DNA from: a virus
DNA: 40,402 nucleotides
Virus record (IMG/VR): IMGVR_UViG_3300045996_002224
Location: 1 to 40,402 of that record
Strand: one strand, 5' to 3'
Positions 7,502 through 15,110 of the stretch are shown here, piece by piece (position 1 is the stretch's first letter; each line of letters opens with the position of its first letter). The notes under the pieces are model-generated. The model was not told the origin of the DNA. It saw nothing but the letters and a program-made list of their open reading frames with translations, and made no database searches. A program made the translations under genes and the position numbers.

Positions 7502-8956
7502 ATGTTCGGGAATTATATTCACCCCGATTTCCAAAAGGCGTCGCCGGATTGGCATCGTATCCATTGCGCTATCGGTGGTAGGTCCGAGGTCCTGGCACAC
7601 ATCAGCGACTTCATGCCGATGACTGAGGCATTAAAGTCCGATCCTGGCATGCTTCGGATCTACGTCGAGCGCGCAGGCTGGTACGGTGGCGCGGCGAAAA
7701 CCTTGGATGCATGGGTCGGAGTGCTCTGCCGCAAGCCGCTGACCGTCGAGGTCCCCGCCAACTACCGCCGCCGCATGGAAGACATCGACGGGGAAGGAAC
7801 CGACATCGATGCATTCGCGCGGAAGATCGTCCGCGCTGTCTGCGGTTACGGAAGGTGCGGTATCCTGGTCGATGCTTCCAGTTCCGGGTTCAGCGCTAAC
7901 CCGAACACGCTGCCGTACCTCACAATGTACGGAGCGTCGAACATCGTATCGTGGCGGACACGCAGGTCGCCGACGCGCGGTCGCATCCTCGACCAGGTCA
8001 TCTTGCGCGAAACCAACGAAGTGCCGCATGAGTCCGGTTTCGGCGTGTCCTATCAGACGGTCTATCGCGTGCTTGAACTTGACGATCAGGAGCGCTATCG
8101 CATCCGAGTTTTCACGGAATTCGATGGCGGATTTGCGGAGGCAGATCCGATCTATCCCATCGTCCGTAACTACAACATGAACTACGTGCCGTTCGTCTTT
8201 GTTGGACCGAGTTCCACATCGCCTGCGATCGAGAAGTCTCCGCTCATGGAGGTTGTGGACGCGAACTTCTCACACTGGCTTTCGTCCGCCGATTTCCACT
8301 GGTCTCTCTTCTGGACCGCCTCACCAACGGTTGTCGTGACCGGCCTGTCGCCAGAAGACACGACACCGCTGCGGGTCGGCGGCGGCAGTTTTATAAAATT
8401 GCCAGCAGGCGCAACCGCTACCTACCTTGAGTCGATGGGTCCGGGTCTGCCATCGCTCCACGAGTCAATGCTGACAGAACAGCAGGCCATGGCAAACCTC
8501 GGCGCAAGCCTGCTGAACACGCCAAAGCGCGCGACCGAGACCGCAGAAGCTTTGACCATCAAGAGCAACGGGGAGTCTGCGTCACTGGTCACCATCGCCG
8601 ACACGGTCGGCAAGGCGCTGACACAAGCGCTCAAATTTGCCATCGACTGGGAGGGTGATCGCGGCAAGGTCTCCGTCACACTGAACAGGGACTTGGTCAA
8701 CGTGCGGCTCACCCCGGACGATATGCGGACGCTGGTTGCGATGGTCCAGGCCGGTCTGTTGAGCCTGGATGACTTCTACTACAACCTTCAAAGCGGCGAA
8801 ATTTTGCGACCCGGCGTGACTGTTGAAGACGCCAAAGCCGCCGCGCAAATGTCGCCGCCTGCGCTCTCGGTCGTACCCACGCCGCCGACCCCGATCACCG
8901 CATCCAGGCGCACTGCCAGATCCCGCGACAAGGGTCCCACCGACACCACCGAATAA
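7502..8956 (+). CDS. Phage portal protein, DUF4055 type
   Basis: A 484-aa protein started at MFGNYIHPDFQ, where AGGAG stands 5 bases upstream. It follows the DUF4055 portal pattern: an N-terminal YVERAGWYGGAAKTLDAWVGVLCRKP segment, IVRAVCGYGRCGILVD, a middle NYVPFVFVGPSS ... PLMEVVDANFSHW stretch, and ANLGASLL with helices towards the end. The length is normal for the family. Portals form the dodecameric DNA gate of a phage head and bind terminase; here no major capsid gene follows. The frame is intact, with no sign of decay. Its closest functional partners (terminase, MuF protein) lie 6-14 kb away on the other strand. Confidence 0.85.
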   Translation: MFGNYIHPDFQKASPDWHRIHCAIGGRSEVLAHISDFMPMTEALKSDPGMLRIYVERAGWYGGAAKTLDAWVGVLCRKPLTVEVPANYRRRMEDIDGEGTDIDAFARKIVRAVCGYGRCGILVDASSSGFSANPNTLPYLTMYGASNIVSWRTRRSPTRGRILDQVILRETNEVPHESGFGVSYQTVYRVLELDDQERYRIRVFTEFDGGFAEADPIYPIVRNYNMNYVPFVFVGPSSTSPAIEKSPLMEVVDANFSHWLSSADFHWSLFWTASPTVVVTGLSPEDTTPLRVGGGSFIKLPAGATATYLESMGPGLPSLHESMLTEQQAMANLGASLLNTPKRATETAEALTIKSNGESASLVTIADTVGKALTQALKFAIDWEGDRGKVSVTLNRDLVNVRLTPDDMRTLVAMVQAGLLSLDDFYYNLQSGEILRPGVTVEDAKAAAQMSPPALSVVPTPPTPITASRRTARSRDKGPTDTTE

Positions 8957-8985
8957 CCCACAACCGCCACAGCCAGGGACTACAC

Positions 8986-9576
8986 ATGTCAAACGCTGGA
9001 ATACTCCTCCTTGAAGCGAAAATTGATACCCAAAACCAGAAGATCGCCACTTTGACGAATGATCTGGAGAAGTTAAAGGCAGTATCAGCTAAGCAGCTGG
9101 ACGAAGCGAACGCCGCCGTGAAAGCAGCGAACGCCGCCGCCAAGACTGCTAATCTCCGCGTGACGATGACGGGACATCTCATCAAAGCCGGGGTCTCGCC
9201 AGACGCCATCGAAGACATGGTTCGTCGCGCGGAAGCCGCAGGCGAATGGGAAACCGATCCATCGGGACATCTTCGGCGCAGGGATGAGGCTGGACGGTGG
9301 CACGAAGACATTGCGAAATTCGTTGAACCGCTCAAGGCGACGCTGCCTGGTTACTTCGCGGACGGTGCAGGCAGTGCCTCGAACAACGACACCCCGACCG
9401 TCAGCGGCGGCACCAACGGCGGCGGCAATACCGCTGTAACTGGCCGAGCCAATCCGTGGTCGCGCGAAGGGTGGAGCGATGCGGGACAAGTTGCCGCTTG
9501 GAAAAAAGACCCTGTGGAAGCCGAGAAGTTGGCGGAAGCGGCGGGGTCCCGCATCGGAGCGCTGAACCCTCCCTGA
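8986..9576 (+). CDS. Scaffold-like phage head assembly protein
   Basis: A 196-aa protein, 29 bases after the portal gene with AGGGA upstream. Residues 1-60 form a coiled coil with Ala-rich heptads. The middle is charged and helical. A flexible Gly/Asn/Thr linker (about 125-150) leads to a C-terminal NPWSREGWSDAGQVAAWKK segment. Such an NPW...E..W...Q....L..DP tail occurs in phage scaffolding or capsid-assembly proteins (recollection, not searched). Scaffolds normally precede the major capsid gene, but here a terminator and an opposing gene follow instead. Function without a capsid partner is unclear. Confidence 0.55.
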   Translation: MSNAGILLLEAKIDTQNQKIATLTNDLEKLKAVSAKQLDEANAAVKAANAAAKTANLRVTMTGHLIKAGVSPDAIEDMVRRAEAAGEWETDPSGHLRRRDEAGRWHEDIAKFVEPLKATLPGYFADGAGSASNNDTPTVSGGTNGGGNTAVTGRANPWSREGWSDAGQVAAWKKDPVEAEKLAEAAGSRIGALNPP

Positions 9577-9609
9577 TCGCATCCAGCACCACCAGGCGCA
9601 GGCAGAAGA

Positions 9610-9650
9610 AGACCCCGGTAAGCATCCGCTCGCCGGGGTCTCTTCGTTTC
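9610..9650 (+). terminator. Terminator after portal-scaffold unit
   Basis: AGACCCCGG pairs with CCGGGGTCT across a 14-base loop, followed by a T-rich tail. It lies between convergent genes and may act on both strands. Confidence 0.7.
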
Positions 9651-9669
9651 AGGCTGGCGGGTTAAGCGT

Positions 9670-10722
9670 TCAGTCGTCGCCGCCGACAGCCGCTTTTGAC
9701 TTCTTGGTGACGGGTTCGGCGGGAATGACAGGCTTCAAGGCTTCGACCGCTTCCATGCCGCTTTTCATGTACGCATCCGCCACATTGAACAGCGTCTTGG
9801 AAACCATCGCGTGATCTTCGTCGGTCATCTTCTTTTTGGGACCGCTGCCGATATCGCTGTAGTGGGACAGAATTTGCGCGATGTCTGTGCGCTCACCTTC
9901 GTTGTCGGTGTCGCCGTCCAGAACGACGCACAGCGCAAGTTGATATGCGCTGTCTCTGCGCATGGCGTCCGCAAGCTTCTTCTTACGCTCGGCGGCGGTC
10001 TCCTTCGGTTCGTCGGCCTTGGCTTTGGCACGCGTGCTGCCGTCATCGTCTGTTGAGCCTTTGGTTGAACGCCTCTCCGCTTTGGCGCGCTCTTTGGCGT
10101 CCCTGACCGCATCAAGGATCTCGTCTTCGCTCGCGAATTCGCCATGGACGACACGATCAACGATATATGCCTGATCGTCGGGAGGAACGTGCCGGTCGCC
10201 GATTTGGTAGTTGACCGTCTGCGGCAGCGCCAGAACCTTGCTCTCGCCAGTGTGACCGAAATTCTCAAGTGCGGTATTCGCGACTGTTGCAAGAGAAATC
10301 AAATTCTGAGCGGATCGCTTCGACATGTTGAATTCGAGCGCGACCCATTTCTCCCAATTGCCGTGCCTGACCAGAGCTTTGACCCGCATCAGAGCGCGTC
10401 CCATTTCGGCGGCGGAAGTGTTGATAACTGCTTTCGCTTCCGTGACAGCCTGCCGCAATTCCTCCGCTTCTTCGGGTTCATAATCGGCGTACAGGGACTC
10501 GACCTCGTCACTGTCCCCGCCATTGATGGCAATCGCGCGGTTAGCACGGTCATCCTCGTCCGCTGACACGATCTCGCCGTGGTGGACGGTTTCGGTGTCG
10601 GTATCCTCTTCGCCGCCGCCGATCCCTTCGCCAGTGTCTTCGGCGACGTCGTCGGTAACATCCTGCTCCCGCGTGTCGGTCCGCTTACGCGCGTCGTCGT
10701 CGTGGTCCTGATTCATGCTCAT
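9670..10722 (-). CDS. DUF3102-like DNA-associated protein
   Basis: A 350-aa acidic protein. The first 75 residues are rich in Asp/Glu. Residues about 95-165 include AEMGRALMRVKALVRHGNWEKWVALEFNMS followed by KRSAQNLISLA, the DUF3102 signature with an HTH-like motif, often seen in phage and plasmid ParB-like or regulatory proteins. Lys/Arg-rich helical segments follow (about 210-260). Probably a DNA-binding regulator or partition-type factor; the exact role is unknown. The terminator at 9610-9650 separates it from the portal genes, and an XRE repressor gene lies 48 bases upstream. Confidence 0.65.
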   Translation of the reverse strand: MSMNQDHDDDARKRTDTREQDVTDDVAEDTGEGIGGGEEDTDTETVHHGEIVSADEDDRANRAIAINGGDSDEVESLYADYEPEEAEELRQAVTEAKAVINTSAAEMGRALMRVKALVRHGNWEKWVALEFNMSKRSAQNLISLATVANTALENFGHTGESKVLALPQTVNYQIGDRHVPPDDQAYIVDRVVHGEFASEDEILDAVRDAKERAKAERRSTKGSTDDDGSTRAKAKADEPKETAAERKKKLADAMRRDSAYQLALCVVLDGDTDNEGERTDIAQILSHYSDIGSGPKKKMTDEDHAMVSKTLFNVADAYMKSGMEAVEALKPVIPAEPVTKKSKAAVGGDD

Positions 10723-10770
10723 TCCTTCTCGTCAATCCGTGTTTCGCAAATCGGCAAGTTCTTGCCGAAG

Positions 10771-11007
10771 TCAGTCGGTCGGCGGGTCGTGCTCGTCAAA
10801 CCGGACCGACTCCGCGTCCGGAAAACTGATCCCCGCGCTTTCGTAGGCGTTCCGTAGTTTGATCGCCGTATCCATGATCCCACTCCCGCCATTCTCGAAC
10901 CGGGAGATTGTGTTCACGCTAACGCCGGACCTCTTGACCGCTTCGGGGAGGCTCCACCGAAGCACCGCTCTAGCGGCTCTCGACTGTCTTGGTGTCATCA
11001 ACCTCAT
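10771..11007 (-). CDS. XRE-family HTH transcriptional regulator
   Basis: A 78-aa protein starting MRLMTPRQSRAAR, with GGAG just upstream. ARAVLRWSLPEAVKRSGVSVNTISRFENG is a textbook Cro/CI-type helix-turn-helix in which SVNTISRFE is the recognition helix. The C-terminus is short and acidic, so it probably binds as a simple dimer. It is divergent from the gene at 11158, and an inverted repeat sits in the shared promoter region, which makes that repeat the likely target. Confidence 0.85.
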   Translation of the reverse strand: MRLMTPRQSRAARAVLRWSLPEAVKRSGVSVNTISRFENGGSGIMDTAIKLRNAYESAGISFPDAESVRFDEHDPPTD

Positions 11008-11091
11008 CTCCGTCTCCCCATTGGCGTTAGTTATAACATCGCCATGCCTGCGATGAAACCACAAATAATGTGATGAAACAGAAGAAAGTGT

Positions 11092-11130
11092 TTGATCCTA
11101 CCATATGACTGTGATAATCTACCAGTCATA
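11092..11130 (+). promoter_or_regulatory. Promoter with inverted-repeat operator for 11158 gene
   Basis: TTGATC (11092-11097), a 17-base spacer and TAATCT (11115-11120) form a sigma-70-like promoter. TATGACTG (11104-11111) and CAGTCATA (11123-11130) form an 8-bp inverted repeat spanning the -10 element. Likely operator of the adjacent XRE protein. Confidence 0.6.
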
Positions 11131-11157
11131 GGGAAGATCATACAGACGGAGTTAAAA

Positions 11158-11520
11158 ATGTCCGGTATCGCCATGAATGTCAATCTCGCCGCCGCCGACT
11201 CCTCCTCATACGTCCTCCCCCGTCCGCTGGTTACCCCGGCATGGATCGCAGGCGACGAGGACACATTCGTCTCCGCAGACTTCACCATCGACGGCTACAA
11301 CGTCGTTCACATCCGCGCCATGCTGACCACGGGTCACCTGACCGAGGAATTCCAGAGCATCGATTGTGACATTGAAGACGCGACCGACTTCGCAGTCGAC
11401 CTCGTCTCAGATGCCCGCGGGACCCTGTACAACATGAGCGTCAGGGTTTGGGAGCATGGCGACCTCGTTAGCGCCGTCCGGAGCCTCGTTGCCAAGGTCC
11501 AGGCGCGGCAAGTCGCCTAA
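11158..11520 (+). CDS. Hypothetical protein, XRE-controlled
   Basis: A 120-aa protein with GACGGAG before the ATG. It looks like a compact alpha/beta domain (DGYNVVHIRAML, DIEDATDFAVDLVSDARGTLYNMSVRVWE) with no Cys and no membrane span. Function unknown. It is the first gene of a plus-strand accessory run (11158-14957) and lies behind an operator that probably answers to the divergent repressor, so it may be expressed on induction or entry. Confidence 0.65.
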   Translation: MSGIAMNVNLAAADSSSYVLPRPLVTPAWIAGDEDTFVSADFTIDGYNVVHIRAMLTTGHLTEEFQSIDCDIEDATDFAVDLVSDARGTLYNMSVRVWEHGDLVSAVRSLVAKVQARQVA

Positions 11521-11592
11521 CGCCTGATTGCCGGGTAGAGCGGCACCCCGCCGCTCCCCTTCGCCGATCCATCACAGACAATGGAGCGTCCC

Positions 11593-11910
11593 ATGACATC
11601 GCGTCAGCGTCACGTCTTGGCGGAGTGCGTCCGCACCGCATCCAGAGAATGTAGCCGCTTCCCCCTGACTGCCGAACAGTTGTCCACCCTCGTCCGCAAG
11701 GTTGAAGACGGAACCGCCAACGGCGAGGAAATGGAAGCGGCGGCTGTCATCGCAGCATTCGCGCCGATGGCGCAGCCGGAAGTCTCGTCCGCCGACTGGC
11801 GCATCCTTAGCCGCGCTCTTAGCCGCTTTCAATGGGACCACTTGGAACCGCATCCGCATTGGCGGGACCTCGCACAACACCATCTCGCAATCGGGAGCTA
11901 CCAGCGATGA
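11593..11910 (+). CDS. Hypothetical small protein
   Basis: A 105-aa protein. Start chosen at MTSRQRHVLAECV, with GGAG about 7 bases upstream, rather than four codons earlier. Helical and charged in the first two thirds, with a tryptophan- and histidine-rich end (WDHLEPHPHWRDLAQHH). No recognised motif. Its stop overlaps the next start (ATGA), so the two are coupled. Confidence 0.6.
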   Translation: MTSRQRHVLAECVRTASRECSRFPLTAEQLSTLVRKVEDGTANGEEMEAAAVIAAFAPMAQPEVSSADWRILSRALSRFQWDHLEPHPHWRDLAQHHLAIGSYQR

Positions 11911-12155
11911 ACGGTTTCGCACTCACACAGACCGCCGCCAGGAACCCAAACAACGTCAACAGCAGTGCAGGTCACGCCTATTTTCCCGGATCGGGACCCT
12001 CGTTCAAAACCTGCGGCGAGTGCGAATTCGCGGCGAAGGTCGGCAAGCACACGACCTGCCGCAAGTGGAGCGACTTGAAGCGGTCAAACCGTGCGGGTCC
12101 GCCGATCAGCCGGGATTCCGACGCGTGCAAATACTTTCAACAGGTAGAGCGCTAA
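11907..12155 (+). CDS. Cys-rich small zinc-binding protein
   Basis: An 82-aa protein translationally coupled to the previous gene. A core of CGECEF, a further Cys 13 residues on (TTCRKW) and ACKYF near the end gives four Cys residues suited to one zinc ion. Short proteins of this pattern are frequent in phage genomes, usually without known function. It lies just before the DpdA-like enzyme gene. Confidence 0.65.
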   Translation: MNGFALTQTAARNPNNVNSSAGHAYFPGSGPSFKTCGECEFAAKVGKHTTCRKWSDLKRSNRAGPPISRDSDACKYFQQVER

Positions 12156-12176
12156 GCCGCTGCCGAGGTCATAGCC

Positions 12177-12923
12177 ATGCGCTTCTTTACCGGAATGCAT
12201 CAACCATCGGACGCTAACCGTGTTGATGCGGCCTTCATCTCAGTGAACCGCATCAGGAACCGCAAGTCCGGCTTTGCGGTCGGCGACTGGATCATGGATA
12301 GCGGTGCTTTCACGGAACTAGAGCGTCATGGAGCCTACCGTGAACCGCCAGAGGTTTACGCCGAACAGGTTAAACGCTGGTCGAGCAACGGCAACCTCCT
12401 AGCAGCTGTAGCGCAAGACTACATGTGCGAAAGCTGGATGCTGGCGAAAACCGGCCTGACGATACCTGATCACCAGCGACTGACGATAGAGCGGTATGAC
12501 GCTTTGACGGCCTGCGATACCGGAGGGGTTTACATCCTCCCCGTCATCCAAGGATACGCACCGCAGGATTACGTCAGCCACATTCGTCAATACGGCGCGC
12601 GGTTGGCTCCCGGCGCATGGGTCGGCGTCGGGTCGGTCTGTAAGCGCAACGGCGACCCGTCCGCTATCGAAGACGTGCTCATTGCTATCAAGCGGGAACG
12701 GCCAGACCTTCGGCTGCATCTTTTTGGTGTGAAGACTACCGCACTGAAATCCAAAGCAATTCGCGACATGGCTTTTACTGCCGACAGCATGGCCTGGTCT
12801 TTTGCCGCTCGAAGGGAAGGCCGCGACGCGAACGACTGGAAAGAAGCGGTTTCGTACGCCAACAAAATCAAGAACCAAGAGGTCAGGTTTTATCCCCGTC
12901 AACTCACGTTCACAGGGTTCTGA
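12177..12923 (+). CDS. DpdA/TGT-like 7-deazaguanine transglycosylase
   Basis: A 248-aa enzyme of the tRNA-guanine transglycosylase superfamily, closest in pattern to the short phage DpdA forms. WIMDSGAFTEL (DSGAF at 41-45) matches the TGT segment around the catalytic Asp (DSGGF). VYILPVIQGYAPQDYVSHI and GAWVGVGSVCKRNG follow the TIM-barrel phosphate/substrate strands. The zinc-binding CxCxxC tail of tRNA TGTs is absent. DpdA proteins insert preQ0 or a derivative into DNA in place of guanine, which can protect DNA from restriction; here that role is inference. No queuosine-pathway gene (queC, D, E, folE) is visible in the window, so a host-made base would be needed. GAGGT lies upstream of the ATG. 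Confidence 0.7.
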   Translation: MRFFTGMHQPSDANRVDAAFISVNRIRNRKSGFAVGDWIMDSGAFTELERHGAYREPPEVYAEQVKRWSSNGNLLAAVAQDYMCESWMLAKTGLTIPDHQRLTIERYDALTACDTGGVYILPVIQGYAPQDYVSHIRQYGARLAPGAWVGVGSVCKRNGDPSAIEDVLIAIKRERPDLRLHLFGVKTTALKSKAIRDMAFTADSMAWSFAARREGRDANDWKEAVSYANKIKNQEVRFYPRQLTFTGF

Positions 12924-12974
12924 CCTTCCGAAACAATCCAGAAATCAAACGCCATCAATCAACGGGAGACTGAA

Positions 12975-13172
12975 ATGAACGTGTCCGAACTTCATCAGGA
13001 AATCGTCAACCGCCTTGCCGATCTGGCTGACGCTATGGACTCGGTTTTGATCGCAGCCGATGCCGCAGCTGCTGCCGCCGAAGGCGTTCCGGGTATGAGG
13101 GACTACAGGAAAGCGCTCTTGCCGCTGATGAGCCTGACGGTCCCGCACCTGCCGCCGCCGCCGAACGCCTGA
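12975..13172 (+). CDS. Small helical hypothetical protein
   Basis: A 65-aa protein with GGGAG before the ATG. An Ala-rich amphipathic helix (residues about 5-40) is followed by a Pro-rich tail ending HLPPPPNA. No motif recognised. It lies between the DpdA-like and ArdC-like genes and is followed by a long perfect hairpin. Confidence 0.55.
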   Translation: MNVSELHQEIVNRLADLADAMDSVLIAADAAAAAAEGVPGMRDYRKALLPLMSLTVPHLPPPPNA

Positions 13173-13179
13173 AACGTAA

Positions 13180-13220
13180 AGGTCCCTCGCTGGCGTGCCT
13201 GTATCGACAGCGAGGGACCT
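13180..13220. terminator. Perfect 13-bp stem-loop
   Basis: AGGTCCCTCGCTG pairs exactly with CAGCGAGGGACCT across a 15-base loop. There is no T-run, so it may be an RNA-stabilising structure or a weak terminator. Confidence 0.5.
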
Positions 13221-13295
13221 CCTCGAAACCCCGCCGCACTGGCCTTTCCCGGATCGATGCGGCGGACTTCCGCAAATAGTATGAGGCAATTCGCC

Positions 13296-14111
13296 ATGAA
13301 AAACCATAGCCGTACCGTCGCCGCAAATCTGATGACATCGATTGCGACGCGATCGTCTTGGTCACGTGCCTGGATGCGCTCTCCTGCGGTCAACTGCCTG
13401 TCGAAGAAACCGTTTCGCGGGATCAATAGGCTCACTCTGACCCTGGCGGCAGCGCGCGAGGGGTGGAACTGCAACCGATGGGGGACCGATGCGCAGTGGA
13501 GCAAGAAGGGTTTCACCGTGCCTCGTGGGACCCCGGCGACGCGCATTTTAAGCATGGTCGAGGCAACCACGGCGGATACGGTTTATCTCCGGTACGGTGC
13601 CAAGCGGATAACTATGGTCAAGCCGCATGACGAGTTCGCGGCTATCCAGGCAGGGGACGATGACACGTGGCATCAGATCCAGCCGGACATGGCGCGCGTC
13701 ATCGATCTCGTCGGCGCGGCATTTGGCGGTAGGTTCAGCCTATCGGTCCCTGACCTGTCGGAAATCAAGTCCAACGATGTTGCCACCAAAAACGAACAGT
13801 ATTGCTCGCACCTGTGCCGAGCCGCGCTGCGCCTGACTATCGAAACTCAAATGCTCCCGCTTCTGCCGGAGGATATGACCGACCCTGACATCATCGGTCT
13901 CGCCGCTGAAATCGGAACAGCGTTCCTGCTCAACGATTGCGGCATGGTTCCCGAACGCATCCGAGACCAACCGACAGTGCGCCGCTGGTCCGCTCTGATG
14001 ATCGGCCAGTCGGAGGTTGCCGTGTTCGCTGCCGGACTGGCGCAACACGCGATCGACCGCATGTCGGCGGCGGCGGTAGCGGACAAGCTCCCGGCAACCA
14101 TAGCGGCTTAG
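13296..14111 (+). CDS. ArdC-like antirestriction protein with lost HExxH motif
   Basis: A 271-aa protein. Start at MKNHSRTV, with GAGG about 10 bases upstream. The N-terminal half follows the ArdC ssDNA-binding domain: KKPFRGINRLTLTLAAAREGW, W--DAQW-KKGF-VPRGT. The C-terminal half aligns with the ArdC metallopeptidase region: AAEIGTAFLLNDCG and a RRWSALMIGQSEVAVFAAGLAQHA helix. Where HELAHW is expected, YCSHLCRAA is found, so the zinc motif is missing. ArdC proteins protect incoming single-stranded plasmid DNA in the recipient. Here that function would depend on DNA binding alone. It is most likely an early-entry protection factor. Confidence 0.6.
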   Translation: MKNHSRTVAANLMTSIATRSSWSRAWMRSPAVNCLSKKPFRGINRLTLTLAAAREGWNCNRWGTDAQWSKKGFTVPRGTPATRILSMVEATTADTVYLRYGAKRITMVKPHDEFAAIQAGDDDTWHQIQPDMARVIDLVGAAFGGRFSLSVPDLSEIKSNDVATKNEQYCSHLCRAALRLTIETQMLPLLPEDMTDPDIIGLAAEIGTAFLLNDCGMVPERIRDQPTVRRWSALMIGQSEVAVFAAGLAQHAIDRMSAAAVADKLPATIAA

Positions 14112-14129
14112 TGAGAAGGAGGAACGGAA

Positions 14130-14327
14130 ATGCCGATCGCAGACGACCAACCCGCCACCAAACCGCTGACCACATGCAGCCAGGTCGAGCGCTATCCGGA
14201 CGTGATTTCCTTCTGGTTGCAATCACCGGGAAGTAACAACATATATATCAAAGACGTTCCAAGGTATGATTTCCTTGGATGGATCAGACCTCTAGTCGCT
14301 GATAAGTCTTCTGACAGCAACGACTAG
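14130..14327 (+). CDS. Small hypothetical protein
   Basis: A 65-aa protein with a strong AAGGAGG site. It has a single Cys near the N-terminus and a short aromatic segment (YIKDVPRYDFLGWIRPLV). No family recognised. It follows the ArdC-like gene by 18 bases and ends just before a GC-rich hairpin. Confidence 0.55.
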   Translation: MPIADDQPATKPLTTCSQVERYPDVISFWLQSPGSNNIYIKDVPRYDFLGWIRPLVADKSSDSND

Positions 14328-14343
14328 ACAAGACGACAAGACA

Positions 14344-14367
14344 GGGGAGGCGACTAACTGCCTCCCC
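14344..14367 (+). terminator. GC-rich hairpin (weak terminator)
   Basis: GGGGAGGC pairs with GCCTCCCC across an 8-base loop, with no T-run. Confidence 0.45.
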
Positions 14368-14387
14368 CAATAACACAAGACATCATC

Positions 14388-14957
14388 ATGGCAGCCACAG
14401 GACGGTCGAGACATGTCGTCTCGGTCTTATTACGTTATGCGGAAGGCCATGCAGTTATGAGTCAGTATGAGCGAACAGGTCGCCGAGATGCACACTACTC
14501 GGTCTGGCATAGAGCGGAGTCAACCCGGCGATTTGTCGGCCTTGAAGATGCGATGTTGCTTGGGATGGTGGACATCGACGTTGCGCTATACTCGGAATTT
14601 CGGACCGGGAGGAAGTACACCCTGGCCTTGGTCGAGACCGCGCGCGACACCGGCCAGGACTTCAAGTGCGCCAGCGTGCTTCAGGATCTGGCGGAACGCG
14701 CGAAAACCCCGGCGTACATAGCTCTCTATAAAGTCGGCACGACGCCGAGTCCGGTTGACCCAACCGTCATGGACATCGAGAGCTTTCGTGTCCGCCAGAT
14801 TTCACCGACACCAGCGACCAAGTGGCACAAGATGAGTCCCCAACAGTGGGCGGAGGCACTGCTACGTATTCGCCGCCGTGCGTCGCGTGCTCTCGACATC
14901 GAAGAGGGTATCCTGCTCGACCCCGCCGACGCAGCCAACGCAGCAAATAGCGCATGA
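14388..14957 (+). CDS. Hypothetical protein, possible nuclease-like fold
   Basis: A 189-aa soluble protein. A central segment MVDIDVALYSEF ... YTLALVETARD followed by TPAYIALYKV has the Asp / Glu-hydrophobic layout of PD-(D/E)XK-type folds, but the lysine position is not convincing. The C-terminus (FRVRQISPTPATKWHKMSPQQWAEALLRIRRRA) resembles phage-associated proteins of this size that I cannot name. It is the last gene of the plus-strand accessory run, before a 10-bp repeat array. No ribosome site stands out. Confidence 0.55.
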   Translation: MAATGRSRHVVSVLLRYAEGHAVMSQYERTGRRDAHYSVWHRAESTRRFVGLEDAMLLGMVDIDVALYSEFRTGRKYTLALVETARDTGQDFKCASVLQDLAERAKTPAYIALYKVGTTPSPVDPTVMDIESFRVRQISPTPATKWHKMSPQQWAEALLRIRRRASRALDIEEGILLDPADAANAANSA

Positions 14958-14964
14958 CTGTATG

Positions 14965-15004
14965 AGTGATACGTTCTGTTACATTGCGTTACGCTTTGTC
15001 TCAT
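14965..15004. repeat. 10-bp repeat array in convergent intergenic region
   Basis: Four contiguous 10-bp units: AGTGATACGT, TCTGTTACAT, TGCGTTACGC and TTTGTCTCAT, related to the AGTGTTACAT units upstream of parA. The array lies between the ends of two convergent genes, where no promoter is needed. This favours a partition or structural site over a simple operator. Confidence 0.6.
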
Positions 15005-15080
15005 TCATGAAGAACGGCTTAGATTAATGAATAACGCCGCCAGCCTGCGCACGATATGACGCGATGAATGTGACCGGAAG

Positions 15081-15104
15081 GCGGGGTCTGTGTATCGGAC
15101 CCCG
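15081..15104 (-). terminator. Terminator-like hairpin after MuF gene
   Basis: GGGGTC pairs with GACCCC around a 9-base loop, immediately downstream of the minus-strand MuF-type gene stop. Confidence 0.45.
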
Positions 15105-15110
15105 TCAACC

